Positions 8,641 through 17,432 of a stretch of DNA of 64,000 nucleotides are shown piece by piece. Positions within the stretch are counted from its first letter, which is position 1. Each line of letters begins with the position of its first letter. Source of the DNA: Actinoalloteichus caeruleus DSM 43889. Its GTDB lineage: Bacteria; Actinomycetota; Actinomycetes; Mycobacteriales; Pseudonocardiaceae. The translations under genes and the position numbers were made by a program. The stretch covers positions 5,084,001 to 5,148,000 of the forward strand of contig NZ_AUBJ02000001.1 of assembly GCF_000429185.2 (NCBI RefSeq). The letters run 5' to 3'. The notes under the pieces were generated by a model, which was given only the letters and a program-made list of their open reading frames with translations, made no database searches and had not been told where the DNA came from.

Positions 8641-9234
8641 TCAGCTCTGCTCTCGCGGGAGTTCGGGTTCCACGACGGCGGCGACCCGCTCGGCGGCCTC
8701 GCAGGCGGCCTCCTGCGATTCAGCCCAACTCACCGCTACGGTGGCGTGGGCTGTCTCGCCGAGTTCCATCGAGATTTGGCACCGGTTCTGGTCGCTGTCA
8801 TCGGTGATGAGGAGCGCCCGGAGTGGCCCAACCTGGTGGTCTGCGGTATTATAATTTGCCAGATTGAGGTCGTCTAACGCTCGATCAGACCGGATGTTGA
8901 TGGACATCAGTGGGTTTTCCAGTGGCGCCGGTCGGTAGAGGCACATGTAGAGGATTCCCACGTCGTCGAACTGGGCTGTGGTGGGGTCGAATCCGAGGTC
9001 GGTGATCTGGTTGTCGTCGAGTACTTCGCAGGGCAGGACGTTGGCGATGTCCTCGGCGAAGGTGGTGTTGTCGGGGTTGGTGGTTGTGTCGGGTGTGGTG
9101 GAGTTGGTGGTGTTTGGGGTGGTGGGGGTGTGGGCTTGTCCGGTGGTTTCGGTGGTGCAGCCCGTCAGGACGGTGAGCAGGGTGATTCCCGCGAGTGCCG
9201 TGGTGTGGCGGTGTGGGGGTGTCCGACGGGTCAT
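8641..9234 (-). CDS. DUF3558-type lipoprotein (copy B)
   Basis: A 197-residue lipoprotein nearly identical to copy A in the signal peptide, lipobox LTGC and PCEVLDDNQITDLGFDPTT core, with four extra residues in the Thr-rich linker. Divergence concentrates in the middle (SDRALDDLNLANYNTADHQ in place of DRDWALDELNLTNYNSTEH) and after it. The ATG overlaps the stop of the upstream gene in an ATGA, indicating translational coupling. Function unknown. Confidence 0.85.
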   Translation of the reverse strand: MTRRTPPHRHTTALAGITLLTVLTGCTTETTGQAHTPTTPNTTNSTTPDTTTNPDNTTFAEDIANVLPCEVLDDNQITDLGFDPTTAQFDDVGILYMCLYRPAPLENPLMSINIRSDRALDDLNLANYNTADHQVGPLRALLITDDSDQNRCQISMELGETAHATVAVSWAESQEAACEAAERVAAVVEPELPREQS

Positions 9235-9379
9235 GTGAGGTGGTCTCCGGTGTTGTTGAGCAGGGTGGCGTTGTCGGTGTCCTGTTGTTGGGTGTTGCGG
9301 GCGGAGGCGCGGATGGCGGCGGCGAGGTCTTTGAGCGCCTGGATGTAGAGCACGAGGTTTTCCTTGGCCGAGGTCGGCG
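8641..9379. repeat. Tandem duplication, copy B
   Basis: The complete counterpart of 7691-8417. It continues into a full-length upstream gene, so copy B is likely the parental arrangement and copy A the derived, truncated one. Confidence 0.85.
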
Positions 9380-9656
9380 TGCCTGATGCGGTTATGCGGT
9401 CCTGCTTGGACATCAGTAAGGCCACTGGACTGGAGCCGAGTGGCACATCCTGCTCCAGAAATCTGAACCTTTCCAGTCGGTCGGTGGCACGAACGGCGAT
9501 GGCGTCGATTTTGGTGGCCATGCTCTCGGCGCTCTCGGGGTTGATCGAGACCTTTCCCGCCGCGGCGGCCGCGCTGAACGCCGCGATGCTGCCCGTCATC
9601 TTCGCCGTCGAGGGAATCGCGGAACCGGTGCCGCCGCCGTCGCTTTCGATGTGCAC
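9231..9656 (-). CDS. Small helical protein paired with DUF3558, possibly ESX/WXG100-like
   Basis: A 141-residue protein, GTG start at 9656 with GGGAGG 4 bases upstream. It has an Ala/Ser-rich N-terminal half (IAAFSAAAAAGKVSINPES), a probable amphipathic helix around IDAIAVRATDRLERFRFLE and a charged C-terminus rich in Asn/Gln/Thr. No signal peptide. Small helical proteins of this kind often precede DUF3558 genes in Pseudonocardiales and resemble type VII (ESX/EspC-like) secreted proteins, but no WXG or YxxxD/E signal is clear, so the assignment is tentative. Confidence 0.65.
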   Translation of the reverse strand: MHIESDGGGTGSAIPSTAKMTGSIAAFSAAAAAGKVSINPESAESMATKIDAIAVRATDRLERFRFLEQDVPLGSSPVALLMSKQDRITASGTPTSAKENLVLYIQALKDLAAAIRASARNTQQQDTDNATLLNNTGDHLT

Positions 9657-9819
9657 GCTGCCTCCCACGTTCTCTTCGCGGAGCGGCGACAGCCGGACTC
9701 CGCGGCACTGGTCAACGCTACCAACGGGGAAACACACCGCAGGTATGAATCGGTGCACCGACTCCGAACGGAGCAGGAACGCGTCAGGACGAGGCGAGAA
9801 GCGAGAAGTAGGACGTGTT

Positions 9820-10671
9820 TCAGCGTCCTCGGCGCGCGAGGCGCCATTGGACCGCCGCCACGAGGAGGAACACGACGGTGGACACGAGGGGGATCCACCC
9901 GTGACCGTCCTCGCCCATGCCGTCGCCGTCCAGCTTCTGCCGTAGGCAGAGTGCCAGCACGACCGCGCAGCCCAGCCCGCCCAGGGCGAGACCTCGTCGC
10001 CGGGATCCTCGTCGACCACCCTCACGTGGCCCGAACGCGGCGTCCATCGCGGTCGCCGCGACGACCACGGCGAGCACGATGGCCCCGTAGGAGGCGATGC
10101 TGGCCGGCCAGCTCCCGAAGACGACGGACAGCATCGTGACCGAGGCGCCGAAGGTGCCGGCCACGACGCCGAGCAGTGCGGCGCCGAGCAGGTGCGACGT
10201 GCGCCGGGACGTGCCGCCTTCCGAGGTCTGCGGCGGGTCCGGGGCTGGGACGTCCCGGTCAGGGCCGCGTGCCGTCCGCCCCAGGGTGAGAATGCGGCGC
10301 GCGAGCAGGAGCAGCCCGGCCACGCCGCTGGCGGCGGGCAGGGGGAGCATCACGGTGAGGACCAGGGCCAGGCTCGGGGAGATGTACTCGGTGACCACGG
10401 GCGCGATCTCGCCGGGAACCTCGTGGAAGGTGCAGGTCGCCCGAGGGGGGAGCAGGGTGGTCCTGACGACGACCCTCGTCGTGTCGATGTCGAACCTCGC
10501 GGCGCAGGCGGCGCCCTGGTCGAGCCACACCGGCATCGCCGCCTGCACGACCAGCATCCAGACGAGGAAACCGACCAGGCTGAGGCCGAGCAGCGTCCAG
10601 TGGAGACGGCGCCCCAGTGCGGTCCAGGTTCGCCGCTGCCGGTTTTCTCCGTGATGTCCGCCCTCGCTCAC
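9820..10671 (-). CDS. Polytopic membrane protein of unknown function
   Basis: A 283-residue protein with a charged N-terminal 25 residues and about six hydrophobic segments, including LLGLSLVGFLVWMLVVQAAM, LALVLTVMLPLPAASGVAG, LLGAALLGVVAGTFGASV, IVLAVVVAATAM and VSTVVFLLVAAVQW. Two Cys in the first extracytoplasmic loop (ACAARF, ATCTF) could form a disulfide. No family was recognised. It is separated from its neighbours by 163 and 249 bp and is probably a single-gene unit. Confidence 0.65.
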   Translation of the reverse strand: MSEGGHHGENRQRRTWTALGRRLHWTLLGLSLVGFLVWMLVVQAAMPVWLDQGAACAARFDIDTTRVVVRTTLLPPRATCTFHEVPGEIAPVVTEYISPSLALVLTVMLPLPAASGVAGLLLLARRILTLGRTARGPDRDVPAPDPPQTSEGGTSRRTSHLLGAALLGVVAGTFGASVTMLSVVFGSWPASIASYGAIVLAVVVAATAMDAAFGPREGGRRGSRRRGLALGGLGCAVVLALCLRQKLDGDGMGEDGHGWIPLVSTVVFLLVAAVQWRLARRGR

Positions 10672-10920
10672 ATCGGTTCATCCTGCCAGCGCGCCGTAGC
10701 GGACATTTCGCCGTGGCGCACCAGCGGTCCCTCGTTCGGGCAGGAGGGCTTGCGCTGGGTGATGAGCGGGGGAGCGCGCAGCCGCGCTCCTGGGGCCACC
10801 TCCGGCGGGGTGGGGCCGTCTCGGGCCGCTCGCCGGACGGGCGGTCCCGGGCGGACGGGAGCTGGTGGTCGTCGGGTACCGGCGAGGACGAGGGCTTCGG
10901 CGGGCACGGGTCGCTCGCGG

Positions 10921-11460
10921 CTATCCGGCGGCGGCCAGGTCCTCCTCGCCGAAGCTGAGCGGGTTCGCGTCGTGGACCGGTTCGAAGGCGCCGTCCCCAA
11001 CACTGCGGTACACCCCCTGAACGGGACTGATGAGGGACAACGGCAGGTCGTCCCTGGAAAGTTCGGCGAACAGGAGGTAGGTGTCCCCGACGACCATGCG
11101 TGTGGAGTCGGCGTCCGAGGGTTGGCCGATGCGAACCGTCTCCCCGACGGCGCGTTCTCCCAGCACGACCCGTTCGACCTCGAGTTCGTGGACGGTGTAC
11201 GAGATGACGGCCGCCGGTTCTCCGCCGGCCCGCTCGGTGCCCGAGGCGAGGGCGACGTCGATCCGCCGCTGGGACGTGGCGAGCAGCCGACCCTCAACGA
11301 CGACATCGGCGGCTGAGCGGAGTCGCGCCAGGGAGTCGAAATGCGGCCAGTCGCCGGCCGGGGGAGCGGTCGCGGGTCCGCAGCCCGCGCCCAGCAGGGC
11401 GGCCACCGCCGAGGCGAGCACCGCCGGTCCGCGTCGAACGTCCGATCGTCGGGAGGCCAC
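10921..11460 (-). CDS. Putative lipoprotein
   Basis: A 179-residue exported lipoprotein: Arg-rich start, hydrophobic run and lipobox LLGAGC near residues 22-27. The mature part has a beta-rich pattern (ADVVVEGRLLATSQ, YTVHELEVERVVLGE, VGDTYLLFAELSRDD) typical of small actinobacterial surface proteins; no named domain was recognised. The GTG at 11460 lies only 2 bp after the stop of the upstream lipoprotein gene, so the two form an operon. The start is supported by GGAGG 8-9 bases upstream. Confidence 0.72.
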   Translation of the reverse strand: MASRRSDVRRGPAVLASAVAALLGAGCGPATAPPAGDWPHFDSLARLRSAADVVVEGRLLATSQRRIDVALASGTERAGGEPAAVISYTVHELEVERVVLGERAVGETVRIGQPSDADSTRMVVGDTYLLFAELSRDDLPLSLISPVQGVYRSVGDGAFEPVHDANPLSFGEEDLAAAG

Positions 11461-11462
11461 GG

Positions 11463-12116
11463 TCAGCGGCCTCCGGTCGGCTCGTCCGGTGCCGTCTCGT
11501 GGACACCGAGGCCGGGGTACCGCTCGGGCAGTTCGGGAACCCTGGTGACGGTGACGCCGGCGATGCCGGACACCGCCTGTTCGGCCTCGTCCACGTCGGT
11601 CCCCGCGACCTCGACCAACACCCGGTTGTCCATGGGGTGCACGCCGATCCCGCCGAGCACGCCCGCCTCGGTCAACGCCTCCTCGGCCCGGGCCCTGGCT
11701 GCCTCGAGTTCCAGCGCCGCGAACTCGACCCGGGTGAGGGTGACGTGGTCGACGAGGTCGGGGAAGTCGTCCAGCGCGGTGGGGCGCGGGTCGACCTCGG
11801 TCAGCGCGACCACGACGCGGAACTCCGGCTCGTACCCGCCGATCCACGCTCCGCCGAAACGGTCGGGTTCCTGGGCGACGAGGGCGGCTTCCAGCTCGCC
11901 CACCTGTTCCTGGACGGGGTGGTGGTGCGCGCCCGCTTCGGCTGGCCCGTCCTCGGCGCTCGGCCCACCGGACCCGAGGCGCGGTTCCGGGTGGGCCGAG
12001 GACGCCGAGGGGTATGGCGGTCCACTGGTCGCGGGTGTCCCGGTTCCCGCGCATCCCGCGAGTGCCAGCAGCACGCAGGTCGCGGTCACCCCGGTTCTGA
12101 ACGCCCGTGTCGTCAT
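11463..12116 (-). CDS. Putative lipoprotein
   Basis: A 217-residue lipoprotein with lipobox LAGC near residue 22, a Ser/Pro-rich linker, then two alpha/beta-like repeats ending in LVEVAGTDVDEAEQAV and VTVTRVPELPERYPGL. The ATG at 12116 has AGGAAAGGA upstream. It is the first gene of a two-lipoprotein unit with 10921-11460. It is divergent from the sugar-binding protein gene starting at 12352, with 235 bp between them. No family was recognised. Confidence 0.72.
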   Translation of the reverse strand: MTTRAFRTGVTATCVLLALAGCAGTGTPATSGPPYPSASSAHPEPRLGSGGPSAEDGPAEAGAHHHPVQEQVGELEAALVAQEPDRFGGAWIGGYEPEFRVVVALTEVDPRPTALDDFPDLVDHVTLTRVEFAALELEAARARAEEALTEAGVLGGIGVHPMDNRVLVEVAGTDVDEAEQAVSGIAGVTVTRVPELPERYPGLGVHETAPDEPTGGR

Positions 12117-12351
12117 GTCCGTGTCCTTTCCTCGGCCCGGGTCGAGGAACCCGGCGCGGAAGGGGAGTGCTGGGTGGACGGTGGAACCGCGAGGTGGGGT
12201 TGCTCCGCGCCCGCGGCCGGCTGGGCGGGTACTCCCGACGGCCCAGTCGACTCCCCGACATGGCGGCCCACTCCGGCCAACCCGCGTCGTGGCCACTGTC
12301 CCCGCGGGTGCCGGTCGCCCTACCGTCCGGCGTGACCGGAAGGAGTCCCAC

Positions 12352-13623
12352 ATGTCGACGACCGGGAGAACCCGGGTGGCGGGTGTCCTAGGGGTGGCCG
12401 TCCTCGGGGCGGCTCTCGTCGCCTGCGGGGACAGCGGCGGCGGGAGTGGCGCCGTGTCGCTGCACTTCACCTGGTGGGGCAACGAGGACCGCGCCGAGGC
12501 GACGCAGCGCGCGGTTGACCTGTTCGAGGAACGCAACCCGGGTATCACGGTGACGACGTCGTTCGCCAGCTACGAGTCGTACGTGGAGAAGCTGTCCACC
12601 CAGGTGGCGGGTGGGGCCGCGCCCGACCTGATCCAGATGGACACCTTCTTCCTTCGTGAGTACGCGGAGCGCGGGGTCCTGATGGATCTGACCGAGCACG
12701 TCGGTGAGGCCATCAGCACCGAGCACCTGCCGGACACCCTGTTGGAGGGAGCGACCCTCGACGGTGCCCTGTACGCGCTGCCCCTGGGCCAGAACGTTCC
12801 CGCCCTCGTCTACGACCGGGAGCTGTGGGACGCCGCCGGGGTGCCGGCGCCGGAGATCGGCTGGACCTGGGAGGACTACCGGAGCGCGGCGGAGCGGGTG
12901 GCCGAGGAGACCGGGGAGGCGGGGACGACCGACTTCGGCTGGAACTCGGACTGGTTCGACTTCTGGTTGCGACAGCAGGGCAAGTCCCTCTACACCGAGG
13001 ACGCCGGTCTGGGGTTCGACGAGGCCGACCTGGTCGACTTCTGGACGGTCGCGCAGGACTGGGTGCGGGAGGGGGTGTCCACCCCGCCGGAGACGACGAC
13101 CTCGGTGAACGGCGCGCTGGACACCTCGCCGCTGGCCCGGGGCCAGGCGGGGTCTGAGTTCAACTACGACTCGACGGCCGGCAGCTACTTCACGGTGTCG
13201 GACGACATGGCGTTGGCGCCTCTGCCGACGGACACCGGGAACGGCGGTGCGCACGCCGGGGCCTCCTCGCTGCTGAGCGTGTCGAGCTGCACCGAGCACC
13301 CGGAGGAGGCCGCCGCGTTCGTCGGCTTCCTCGTCAATGACGTCGACGCGGGGCGCGCACTGGGCGTGAGCAGGTCGATGCCGGTCAACGGCGAGGTGCG
13401 GGCGGCGGTGTCCGGCTCGTTGGAGGGCGCCGACAGCGCGGTGTACGAGTTCCAGGAGTCGGTCGCGGAGGAGCTGAACGAGGCCCCGCCGCCCCCACCG
13501 ACGGGCGCCAGCACCAACAAGCGGACCTTCACCCGGATCTACGACGAGATCAACTTCGGTCAGCGGTCGGTGTCGGAGGGGGCGGCGCGGTTCGTGCGGG
13601 AGGCGGGGCGGGCGCTGCGCTGA
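12352..13623 (+). CDS. Extracellular sugar-binding lipoprotein of an ABC importer (SBP 1, orphan)
   Basis: A 423-residue family 1 solute-binding lipoprotein (lipobox LVAC near residue 25; LHFTWWGNEDRAEAT; APDLIQMDTFFLREYAERG; GWTWEDYRSAAE). It should capture an oligosaccharide outside the cell and deliver it to CUT1 permeases, but none lie beside it. It is clearly paralogous to 20248-21555 and 32123-33412; all three end with a poly-proline motif (EAPPPPPTG here) followed by a basic residue and a roughly 40-residue helical tail. ATG with GGAAGGAG upstream. Convergent with the LAL regulator across a hairpin. Confidence 0.88.
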   Translation: MSTTGRTRVAGVLGVAVLGAALVACGDSGGGSGAVSLHFTWWGNEDRAEATQRAVDLFEERNPGITVTTSFASYESYVEKLSTQVAGGAAPDLIQMDTFFLREYAERGVLMDLTEHVGEAISTEHLPDTLLEGATLDGALYALPLGQNVPALVYDRELWDAAGVPAPEIGWTWEDYRSAAERVAEETGEAGTTDFGWNSDWFDFWLRQQGKSLYTEDAGLGFDEADLVDFWTVAQDWVREGVSTPPETTTSVNGALDTSPLARGQAGSEFNYDSTAGSYFTVSDDMALAPLPTDTGNGGAHAGASSLLSVSSCTEHPEEAAAFVGFLVNDVDAGRALGVSRSMPVNGEVRAAVSGSLEGADSAVYEFQESVAEELNEAPPPPPTGASTNKRTFTRIYDEINFGQRSVSEGAARFVREAGRALR

Positions 13624-13666
13624 GCGGTCCCACCCCTGTGCGTGAACGGGTTGGTGGCCGGGGGCC

Positions 13667-13688
13667 GGCGGTGCGTCCCGGCACCGCC
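13667..13688. terminator. Probable bidirectional terminator hairpin
   Basis: GGCGGTGC and GCACCGCC form a perfect 8-bp stem around a 6-base loop, between the convergent SBP 1 gene (stop 13623) and the LAL regulator gene (stop 13694). Confidence 0.5.
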
Positions 13689-13693
13689 ACGGG

Positions 13694-16600
13694 TCAGTTC
13701 TCGACGGTCAGCAGCCCTTGTTCGTAGGCGCGGGCGACAGCCTCGGTGCGACTGGTCGCCCCCAGCTTGGCCATGACCCTCGACAGGTGCACGCTCACGG
13801 TCTTGGGGCTGATGTGCAGGTCCTCGCCGATCTGGCGGTTGGTCAGCCCGGCCGCGGCCAGTTCGAGGGCCGAACGTTCCCGGGGGGTGAGGGGGTCGGG
13901 TGTCCCCGGGGGCGTGGGGTGGTGGTCAGGTGCCGCGTCGTGGGCCCCCTCCCCGGGTTCCGACAGCCGGGAGCCGGCACGGAAGCGTTCGATCCGGGTG
14001 CGGAGCGGGGCCGCGCCGATCTCGTCGGCGAGGGCCAGCGCGGCGGCGGCCTCCCGGTCGCCGCCGGGCCGGTCGCCCCGCGCGGTCAGGGCCTGGGCGA
14101 GGCCGAACCGGATGTGCGCCTGCCAGGCCCGCAGTCCCTCGGAGAGCGCGAGTGCGCTCCGCCAGGTCGCCGGGTCGTTCCGCCCCAGGAGCCGGCCGTA
14201 CTCGGCTTCGGCCCATCTCCCCTCGGCCTGGGTGCTCCGCGCGGCGGACTCCGGTGAGCCCCATGGCCGGTCGGGGCGTTCGTCGCGGATCTCCCGGACC
14301 TGGGCGATGAACCCGTCGGCCAGCCCCCGGATCTCGGCGAGGGTGTCGGTGTCCCCGGATCGGCGGGCCACCTGGGTGAGTTCCGCGCAGCAGGACAGCC
14401 CGAGCCGCAGGCAGCCGACGGCGTTGCTGGCGTGCATCCGTTCGATCCGGAAGATCCAGGCCAGGGCGTGCCGCACGTGGTGGAGCGCCTCGCGGTGCCG
14501 GCCGAGGGAGTGGAGGTGCACCGCCCTGCCGTACTGGACGAGGAAACGGGTGACCGATTCCCTGCTGTCCCGGTCGAGCCGGGCGGCCAGCCGGTCGAAC
14601 TCGTCGTGGCGCCCGAGGCCGGAAAGGATCGGCAGGGTGACGGCGTCGAGTCGTTGCTGGAACAGGGCGGGGGGCGTGCGGTCGCTGAGGTCGGCGATCG
14701 CCAGGGCCTCCTCCCAGTGGCCGGTCCACGTCGAGATCAGGATGAGGTCCTGGTAGCAGTCGAGGGCGATCCCGCCCCAGAGCACCCCGATCTCCTCGCT
14801 CCGCTGGGTGATCGTCTTCAGGGCGTGCCGCCCCTCCGAGTAGTGCCCCAGCCAGCTGAGGTGGATGGCGTAGTTCTTCCTGGCCCGGAGTTCGACCTGG
14901 TGGGCGCCGATGGCGGTGGCCCGTTCCGCGGCTCGCAGGCCCAGTGCCAGGGACCGGGAGACCTGCCGTTCCATGGAGGCGAAGACGGCGAGGGTGACCA
15001 TGGCGTCGATCGCCACCTGTTCGGCGCCCACCGACTCCGCGTCGACGATGGCGTCCTCGGCGTGCCGTCGGAGCGCGGGGAGGTCGATGTCGTCCTCCCG
15101 CAGCCACACCCAGCTCCGGGCCATCAGGGCGAGGACCGCGGCCCGTTCCTGGCTCGCCGCCCGGGGCGCTACCAGGTCCCACGCGTCGGCGAGCACGGTG
15201 CTGATCTCGGCGGCGTGCACCTCCAGGGGGATGAGCCGGGCCGCCAGCTCGGCCCGGGCCGCGGCGCGGGCCTCCGGGGTGGCGGCGGAGTCGGCGACCC
15301 GGACGGCGGCGCGGGCGTGCGCGGCCGCTCGTTCGAGTTCGCCGGCGCTCTCGGCCGTGGTGGAGGTCTCCCGGAGCAGGGCGAGGTGGTCGACTCCGCT
15401 GACCCGTTCCGGTTCCGCCACCCGGTCCCAGAGCTGGAGGGCCTGTTCCAGGTGGTGCAGCGACTCCCCGGGGGCTCCCATCCGCCGCACCTCACGGGCG
15501 GCGGTCACCGATGCGGCGAGCGCCACGGGCAGGTCGTTGCTCTGCCGCGCGTGGTAGGCGAGGGCCGTGGTCGTGCCCTGGTCGTCGGCGACCCTGGCGA
15601 AACCCTGGTGGAGCCTGACCCGCTCACCGGGGAGCAGGTCGTTGTAGACGGCCTCGCGCACGAGCGCGTGGCGGAAGGTGTAGGCGCCGTCGGTGGTCGC
15701 GACCAGCACGTGTTGTCGCACCGCCTCGTACAGCGCGTCCTCGGCGACGGTGTCCTCGAGCCCCGACGCCGCCACCAGGGCGGCGTGGGAGGTGGTGACG
15801 CCTTCGCCGCACGCGGCGGCGCGGACGGCGCGTTGCGCGTCGCCGCTGAGCCGTTCGACCCGGGCGAGCAGCAGGTCGCTCAGGACGGCGGGGAGCCCGT
15901 TGTCGAGAGTGCCGCGTTCCCGGCACGCCTCCGCCAGTTCCTCGCAGAAGAACGCGTTGCCCTCCGACCTGCTCGCGATTCCCCTGGTCACCGAGTCGGG
16001 CAGCTGGTCGCCGGTCAGGACGCGCACGAAGTCGAGCGTCTCGGCGGGCGTGAACGGGCGCAGTGACATCCGGAGGACGGAGGGCAGCCGGGACAGCTCG
16101 CCGATCACCGGTCGTAGCGGGTGTTGCCGGTGGAGGTCGTCGGAGCGGTAGGTGGCCACCACCAGGAGGCGTTGGTGTCCGAGTCGGGAGACGAGGAACC
16201 GCACGAGGTCCCGGGTGGAGGCGTCGGCCCAGTGCAGGTCCTCCAGGGCGAGCAGCACGGGGCGGTCGCTCGCGAGGTCGGCCAGCAGGCCGTGGACGGC
16301 GTCGAAGAGCCGGAGGCGTTCCGGCGGCCCGTCAGCGGAGCCGGTGTCGTGGGGGATCTCCAGGCCGGGCAGCAACCTGCCGAGTTCGGCTCGGCGGCTG
16401 GCGATCGCGGGGAGTTCGCCGGTCGCGGACACCACGCGGCCCAGTGCCTCGGCGAAGGGCAGGTAGGGCAGCCCGGCCCTGTCGAGGTCGAGGCAGCGCC
16501 CGCCCAGGACCACCGCGTCGTCAGCGTTGGCCAGCGCGGTCAGCTCGGCGAGCAGCCGGGACTTGCCGACCCCCGCCTCCCCGCCGAGGAGGACCGCGCC

Positions 16601-16891
16601 AGCCCTCCCCAGCTGGGCGGAGCGCCAGGCGGAGCGGAGCGTGGCGAACTCGTCGACGCGCGCGACCAACGGGGTCACCGGTCCGAAAGACACGTCGAAT
16701 GATCCCACGGGCCGCAGCGGCGGCCGGGCGGTGGCATCGCCCGCGTTCTCCGCCCGATCCGCTGCCGGCCCGAGCCACTGGACACCGGCCGGATGCGTCC
16801 GCGCGGCCCCCTTCCTGGCGAGGAGGGTCATCGCCGCCCGTCGGACCAGCAGCGCGCCGTCGCCCCCGGTGCCGCCGTCGGCCGGGATCAC
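13694..16891 (-). CDS. LAL-type (large ATP-binding) LuxR-family transcriptional regulator
   Basis: A 1065-residue regulator. Near the N-terminus is an AAA ATPase module: Walker A GGEAGVGKS at about 103-111 and Walker B LLALEDLHWAD around 215. A long helical, TPR-like middle follows, with a C-terminal LuxR HTH (LTPRERSALELAAAGLTNRQ, ISPKTVSVHLSRVMAKLGA). Such proteins often control carbohydrate or secondary-metabolite genes. The GTG start at 16891 is supported by its 4-bp GTGA overlap with the 82-aa gene upstream. Position between SBP 1 and the exo-lyase suggests control of the polysaccharide genes (inference). Confidence 0.88.
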   Translation of the reverse strand: MIPADGGTGGDGALLVRRAAMTLLARKGAARTHPAGVQWLGPAADRAENAGDATARPPLRPVGSFDVSFGPVTPLVARVDEFATLRSAWRSAQLGRAGAVLLGGEAGVGKSRLLAELTALANADDAVVLGGRCLDLDRAGLPYLPFAEALGRVVSATGELPAIASRRAELGRLLPGLEIPHDTGSADGPPERLRLFDAVHGLLADLASDRPVLLALEDLHWADASTRDLVRFLVSRLGHQRLLVVATYRSDDLHRQHPLRPVIGELSRLPSVLRMSLRPFTPAETLDFVRVLTGDQLPDSVTRGIASRSEGNAFFCEELAEACRERGTLDNGLPAVLSDLLLARVERLSGDAQRAVRAAACGEGVTTSHAALVAASGLEDTVAEDALYEAVRQHVLVATTDGAYTFRHALVREAVYNDLLPGERVRLHQGFARVADDQGTTTALAYHARQSNDLPVALAASVTAAREVRRMGAPGESLHHLEQALQLWDRVAEPERVSGVDHLALLRETSTTAESAGELERAAAHARAAVRVADSAATPEARAAARAELAARLIPLEVHAAEISTVLADAWDLVAPRAASQERAAVLALMARSWVWLREDDIDLPALRRHAEDAIVDAESVGAEQVAIDAMVTLAVFASMERQVSRSLALGLRAAERATAIGAHQVELRARKNYAIHLSWLGHYSEGRHALKTITQRSEEIGVLWGGIALDCYQDLILISTWTGHWEEALAIADLSDRTPPALFQQRLDAVTLPILSGLGRHDEFDRLAARLDRDSRESVTRFLVQYGRAVHLHSLGRHREALHHVRHALAWIFRIERMHASNAVGCLRLGLSCCAELTQVARRSGDTDTLAEIRGLADGFIAQVREIRDERPDRPWGSPESAARSTQAEGRWAEAEYGRLLGRNDPATWRSALALSEGLRAWQAHIRFGLAQALTARGDRPGGDREAAAALALADEIGAAPLRTRIERFRAGSRLSEPGEGAHDAAPDHHPTPPGTPDPLTPRERSALELAAAGLTNRQIGEDLHISPKTVSVHLSRVMAKLGATSRTEAVARAYEQGLLTVEN

Positions 16892-17136
16892 ACCAGCTCC
16901 GCGACGGGCTGGGCGCGGCGGGGCGCGCGTGCCTCACCGGTGGTCGGCTCTCCGGGCCGCTCCGTCGTCCCGGCCTCGTCGCCGGCCGCCCTGACGTGGC
17001 GGTCCGCCCTGACGGGGGACTCGGGGGCGCGTCGGCGGCTGGGCCGCAGCCTCGTCCGGTACCAGGCCCCCTCGGCGCGGCGGTCCCGCTGGACCTCCCG
17101 GACCTCCTGCCACCGCGTGTCGATCGACTCCCACAT
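16888..17136 (-). CDS. Small protein of unknown function coupled to the LAL regulator
   Basis: An 82-residue protein starting MWESIDTRWQEVREVQRDRR, rich in Arg and Glu, with Arg clusters through the middle and an Ala/Pro-rich tail. No membrane segment or known domain. The ATG at 17136 has GGGAGG 8 bases upstream, and its TGA overlaps the GTG of the regulator, so the two are very likely translated together. It might be a partner or dosage leader of the regulator. Confidence 0.65.
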   Translation of the reverse strand: MWESIDTRWQEVREVQRDRRAEGAWYRTRLRPSRRRAPESPVRADRHVRAAGDEAGTTERPGEPTTGEARAPRRAQPVAELV

Positions 17137-17170
17137 GTGATGACCTCCCTCTCTCCACCGTCGAGAGTGG

Positions 17171-17245
17171 GGGTAAGGAGGGGGCCCGCACATCGGGCAA
17201 CCGCCCACGATCGGCGGTCCGGGAGGTCCTTACCCGTCCTTACCC
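17171..17245. promoter_or_regulatory. Three copies of GGGTAAGGA upstream of the small gene-LAL operon
   Basis: On the gene strand, GGGTAAGGAC occurs twice in direct tandem (17245-17236 and 17235-17226) and the reverse complement TCCTTACCC occurs once closer to the gene (17179-17171). Directly repeated 10-bp units spaced one helical turn apart look like a protein-binding array. The rest of the 296-bp gap 17137-17432 holds no gene. Confidence 0.4.
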
Positions 17246-17432
17246 GTCCCCGGGCGGGGCGGACGTCGGGCGGCTCGTGGTGCCCCGGTCGCCGAACCCC
17301 GCCAGGAGGGGCGGCGGCGAGGGGCGGCGGGTGGCCGTGGATTGGCGGGCACGGGTGGGTGCGGGCGGGGCAGCGTGGTCCGCGGCGTCCCCGGGAGGCC
17401 CCGGGGACGCCGTCGGGCGGGTTCGGTGGACG

